Origin: Armatimonadota bacterium
Lineage (GTDB): Bacteria; Armatimonadota; Fimbriimonadia; Fimbriimonadales; Fimbriimonadaceae
DNA: 7,910 nt
Direction: 5' to 3'
NCBI GenBank assembly: GCA_023392285.1
Contig: JAEVZK010000029.1
Coordinates: 1-7,910, forward strand
Under the pieces are notes generated by a model that searched no databases, had not been told where the DNA came from, and saw only the letters and a list, made by a program, of their open reading frames with translations. The first letter of the stretch is position 1. Each line of letters starts with the position of its first letter. The position numbers were made by a program, and so were the translations under genes. Shown here piece by piece: positions 6,348 through 7,910 of this stretch.

Positions 6348-7372
6348 ACCATCGGGTTTTGGTGGGGGTGATCATGGCACTTGCAGGCGGCCTTTTAGGT
6401 ATTGCCGCATTTGCCCTTCATTGGGGAGCGGTCAACCCGTGGCTCTTTGCAATTTCGTTGGTGGTCGCACTGTGTCTTGCGGCCAGCGGCCTGGCTCGAC
6501 TGTCGGAAGCACCGGTAATCGGTCCCGTCATTCGCTCCGTCAGCAGCTATTGCGCACTTTTAGGATTGACTGTGGTGTTGATCGGGCCCATGCTGTGGAT
6601 GCTGTTCGTTTCACTCCACCCTCCCAAGACACCGATCCCGCCTTTGAACGAGATATTGCCGATCAAGAAGGTTCAAGGCAAGGTCCAGCCCGATCTGCAT
6701 TGGGAGAATTACGATACCGTGCTGAATAGTCCTACGCTGCCAGTGCGAAGGTTCTTCTTTAACACCGTTTTCGTCACCGTCGCGACCGTGCTCGGCCAGT
6801 TGTTCATCTCGTCTCTTGCCGCATTTGGGCTGAGTCGCATTCAATTTCGAGGACGAGAGACAATCTTCTATCTCTTCCTCGGTTCGATGATGTTTGCGGG
6901 TCCCGTCACGCAGATTCCGGTTTATCTACTGCTTCGAAGCTTGGGTTGGCTCGATACATACTGGGCTCTGATCATCCCCGGTGTCTCATCGGCCTTTTCG
7001 GTATTTCTGCTCCGGCAGTTTTTCCTTCAGATCCCAGTTGAATTGGACGAAGCCGCGAAAATCGATGGGGCTGGGTATTGGACCATTTACTCTCGCGTTG
7101 TGATGCCGCTTAGCAAGGCCTCGTTAGCGACGGCTGCCGCCTTCACATTCTTTGGAGTTTGGACCGACTTTTTCGGTCCGCTGATTTACACGAATTCAAC
7201 TGATATGCGCACCCTGGAAGTTGGACTATCGGTCTTCAAGACCTCGTACGGCAGCAACAATTGGCCCCTTCAGATGACCGCGGCGCTGATTGTGATGGCG
7301 CCTTTGCTGCTCGTTTTCCTCTTGCTCCAACGCTACTTCGTTAAAGGCATCATGCTCGGTTCGATCAAGTAG
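6344..7372 (+). CDS. Carbohydrate ABC transporter permease, MalG/UgpE type, with N-terminal extension
   Basis: A 342-residue inner-membrane protein, the second channel subunit of the importer. The core is standard: helix 1 at about 68-91 (ALLGLTVVLIGPMLWMLFVSL), then NYDTVL, FFFNTVFVTVATV, and further helices near 173-197, 205-226, 257-282 and 308-330. The EAA loop spans about 233-255 (ELDEAAKIDGAGYWTIYSRV, then MP). Family members usually have about 275-300 residues and six helices. Here two more hydrophobic segments (about 5-25 and 32-50) come first, giving eight predicted helices. The GTG at 6344 overlaps the previous stop as GTGA and has GGGGG eleven bases upstream. An ATG at 6374 with a G-rich stretch just before it is an alternative that trims ten residues and keeps both extra segments, the first shortened. 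The frame stays open upstream to 6221, but that part overlaps the first permease and reads as non-membrane shadow sequence. No ATPase gene follows. Confidence 0.9.
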   Translation: MNHRVLVGVIMALAGGLLGIAAFALHWGAVNPWLFAISLVVALCLAASGLARLSEAPVIGPVIRSVSSYCALLGLTVVLIGPMLWMLFVSLHPPKTPIPPLNEILPIKKVQGKVQPDLHWENYDTVLNSPTLPVRRFFFNTVFVTVATVLGQLFISSLAAFGLSRIQFRGRETIFYLFLGSMMFAGPVTQIPVYLLLRSLGWLDTYWALIIPGVSSAFSVFLLRQFFLQIPVELDEAAKIDGAGYWTIYSRVVMPLSKASLATAAAFTFFGVWTDFFGPLIYTNSTDMRTLEVGLSVFKTSYGSNNWPLQMTAALIVMAPLLLVFLLLQRYFVKGIMLGSIK

Positions 7373-7380
7373 ATCTGGGT

Positions 7381-7910
7381 TTACAGACTCTCGATAAATT
7401 CCGTGAAATAGGGGCGTGAATCCCATGGCCCCGGTGCGGCTTCAGGGTGATACTGGATGCTGGCCGCTCTCGCTTGCTTAATCGCAATCCCTTCAACGGT
7501 GCCATCGTTCAAGTTAATCTGCGTGACCTCCGCATCGGTGCCCCTAAGTGAATCCGGATCGACGGCATAGCCGTGATTTTGGGAGGTGATCGTCACCTTC
7601 CCAGTTTCCAAATCTTTGACCGGATGGTTGCTGCCTCGGTGGCCGAACTTGAGCTTGAATGTGCTACCGCCAATGGCTTGGCAGAGTAGCTGATTGCCCA
7701 GACAGATGCCGAATATAGGCTTTTCCCCAATCAGCTCTGAAACAGTCTTCACAACTGGGTCGAGCCTCGCCGGATCACCGGGGCCGGGGCTGAGCAGAAT
7801 ACCGTCTGGCCGGTAAGCGAGTATCTCTTCACTAGTAGCAGTTGCTGCTACTACGATCGGTCGGCATCCGGCTGCCCAGAAACGTCGAAGAATGTTATAT
7901 TTCAGCCCAC
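7381..7910 (-). CDS. carA: Carbamoyl-phosphate synthase small subunit, glutaminase domain (partial; N-terminus beyond right edge)
   Basis: CarA hydrolyses glutamine and passes ammonia to the large subunit CarB, which makes carbamoyl phosphate for arginine and pyrimidine synthesis in the cytoplasm. The 175 C-terminal residues are in the window and are the class I glutamine amidotransferase domain. They begin GLKYNILRRF, followed by DGILLSPGPGDP, the nucleophile motif PIFGICLGNQLL with its catalytic Cys, KLKFGHRGSNHPV, ITSQNHGYAVD, INLNDGTVEG and QYHPEAAPGPWDS, which holds the catalytic His and Glu. The triad is therefore complete. The residue after GICLG is Asn where many CarA proteins have His; Asn is also known, for example in actinobacterial CarA. 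The frame is open across the right edge, and the amino-terminal CarA domain and the start codon lie beyond it. The gene converges on the ABC operon, with 8 bp between stop codons. Confidence 0.96.
   Translation of the reverse strand, partial: GLKYNILRRFWAAGCRPIVVAATATSEEILAYRPDGILLSPGPGDPARLDPVVKTVSELIGEKPIFGICLGNQLLCQAIGGSTFKLKFGHRGSNHPVKDLETGKVTITSQNHGYAVDPDSLRGTDAEVTQINLNDGTVEGIAIKQARAASIQYHPEAAPGPWDSRPYFTEFIESL
7833..7853. repeat. Perfect 9-bp-stem hairpin inside carA
   Basis: Arms TAGTAGCAG (7833-7841) and CTGCTACTA (7845-7853) pair perfectly around TTG. On the coding strand it falls in codons for VAATATS, between the first conserved segment and LLSPGPGDP. A run of similar codons (GTA GTA GCA GCA ACT GCT ACT) makes it possible by chance. 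No role is known. Confidence 0.6.

Noticed and set aside
1..7910. New defence or mobile system
   Set aside because: I looked for nuclease, helicase, methylase, toxin-antitoxin, recombinase and CRISPR signatures and found none. The genes are transport, protease, surface and biosynthetic functions.

Overview
The window is a piece of bacterial chromosome of moderate GC content with seven protein genes and almost no empty space. Two genes run off the edges: a Tricorn-type protease on the left and carA on the right. The nearest guess for the source is Armatimonadota (Fimbriimonadia-like). The reasons are a PEP-CTERM protein ending in VPEPATLAAF...ARRRRR, a large bacterial Tricorn homologue, a B-box/zinc-ribbon membrane protein and a sugar ABC operon without its own ATPase. 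This is inference from gene style; Acidobacteriota, Planctomycetota and Verrucomicrobiota are not excluded.

Left block, minus strand (about 3092 down to 1): a 124-residue protein of unknown function, then a 161-residue zinc-ribbon/B-box protein with one membrane segment, then a Tricorn-like S41 protease. The protease starts at a TTG codon fixed by a strong ribosome binding site and an upstream in-frame stop. Only its signal peptide, two propellers and the beginning of the C1 domain are in the window. The genes are close enough to be co-transcribed, but the protease also has a candidate promoter of its own.

Middle (3093-4191): a 173-bp divergent intergenic region precedes a secreted PEP-CTERM protein. 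After its stop codon come two perfect hairpins that share the same TTTTCAA centre and are bracketed by 10-bp direct repeats, which looks like a small inserted repeat element rather than a plain terminator.

Right block, plus strand (4192-7372): a three-gene carbohydrate (CUT1-type) ABC importer made of a lipoprotein binding protein and two membrane permeases, joined by ATGA and GTGA stop/start overlaps. The binding-protein gene has no Shine-Dalgarno sequence and a -10-like TAAACT six bases before its ATG, which suggests a leaderless message. The second permease carries about 65 extra N-terminal residues with two additional hydrophobic segments. No ATPase gene is present, so a shared MsmX/MalK-type ATPase encoded elsewhere is expected. 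The operon meets carA (carbamoyl-phosphate synthase small subunit, minus strand, C-terminal half) tail to tail with 8 bp between stop codons.

No RNA gene, CRISPR array, insertion sequence or defence system was seen. The genes look like ordinary household, export and transport functions; the least explained parts are the hairpin element, the extended permease and the two small minus-strand genes.
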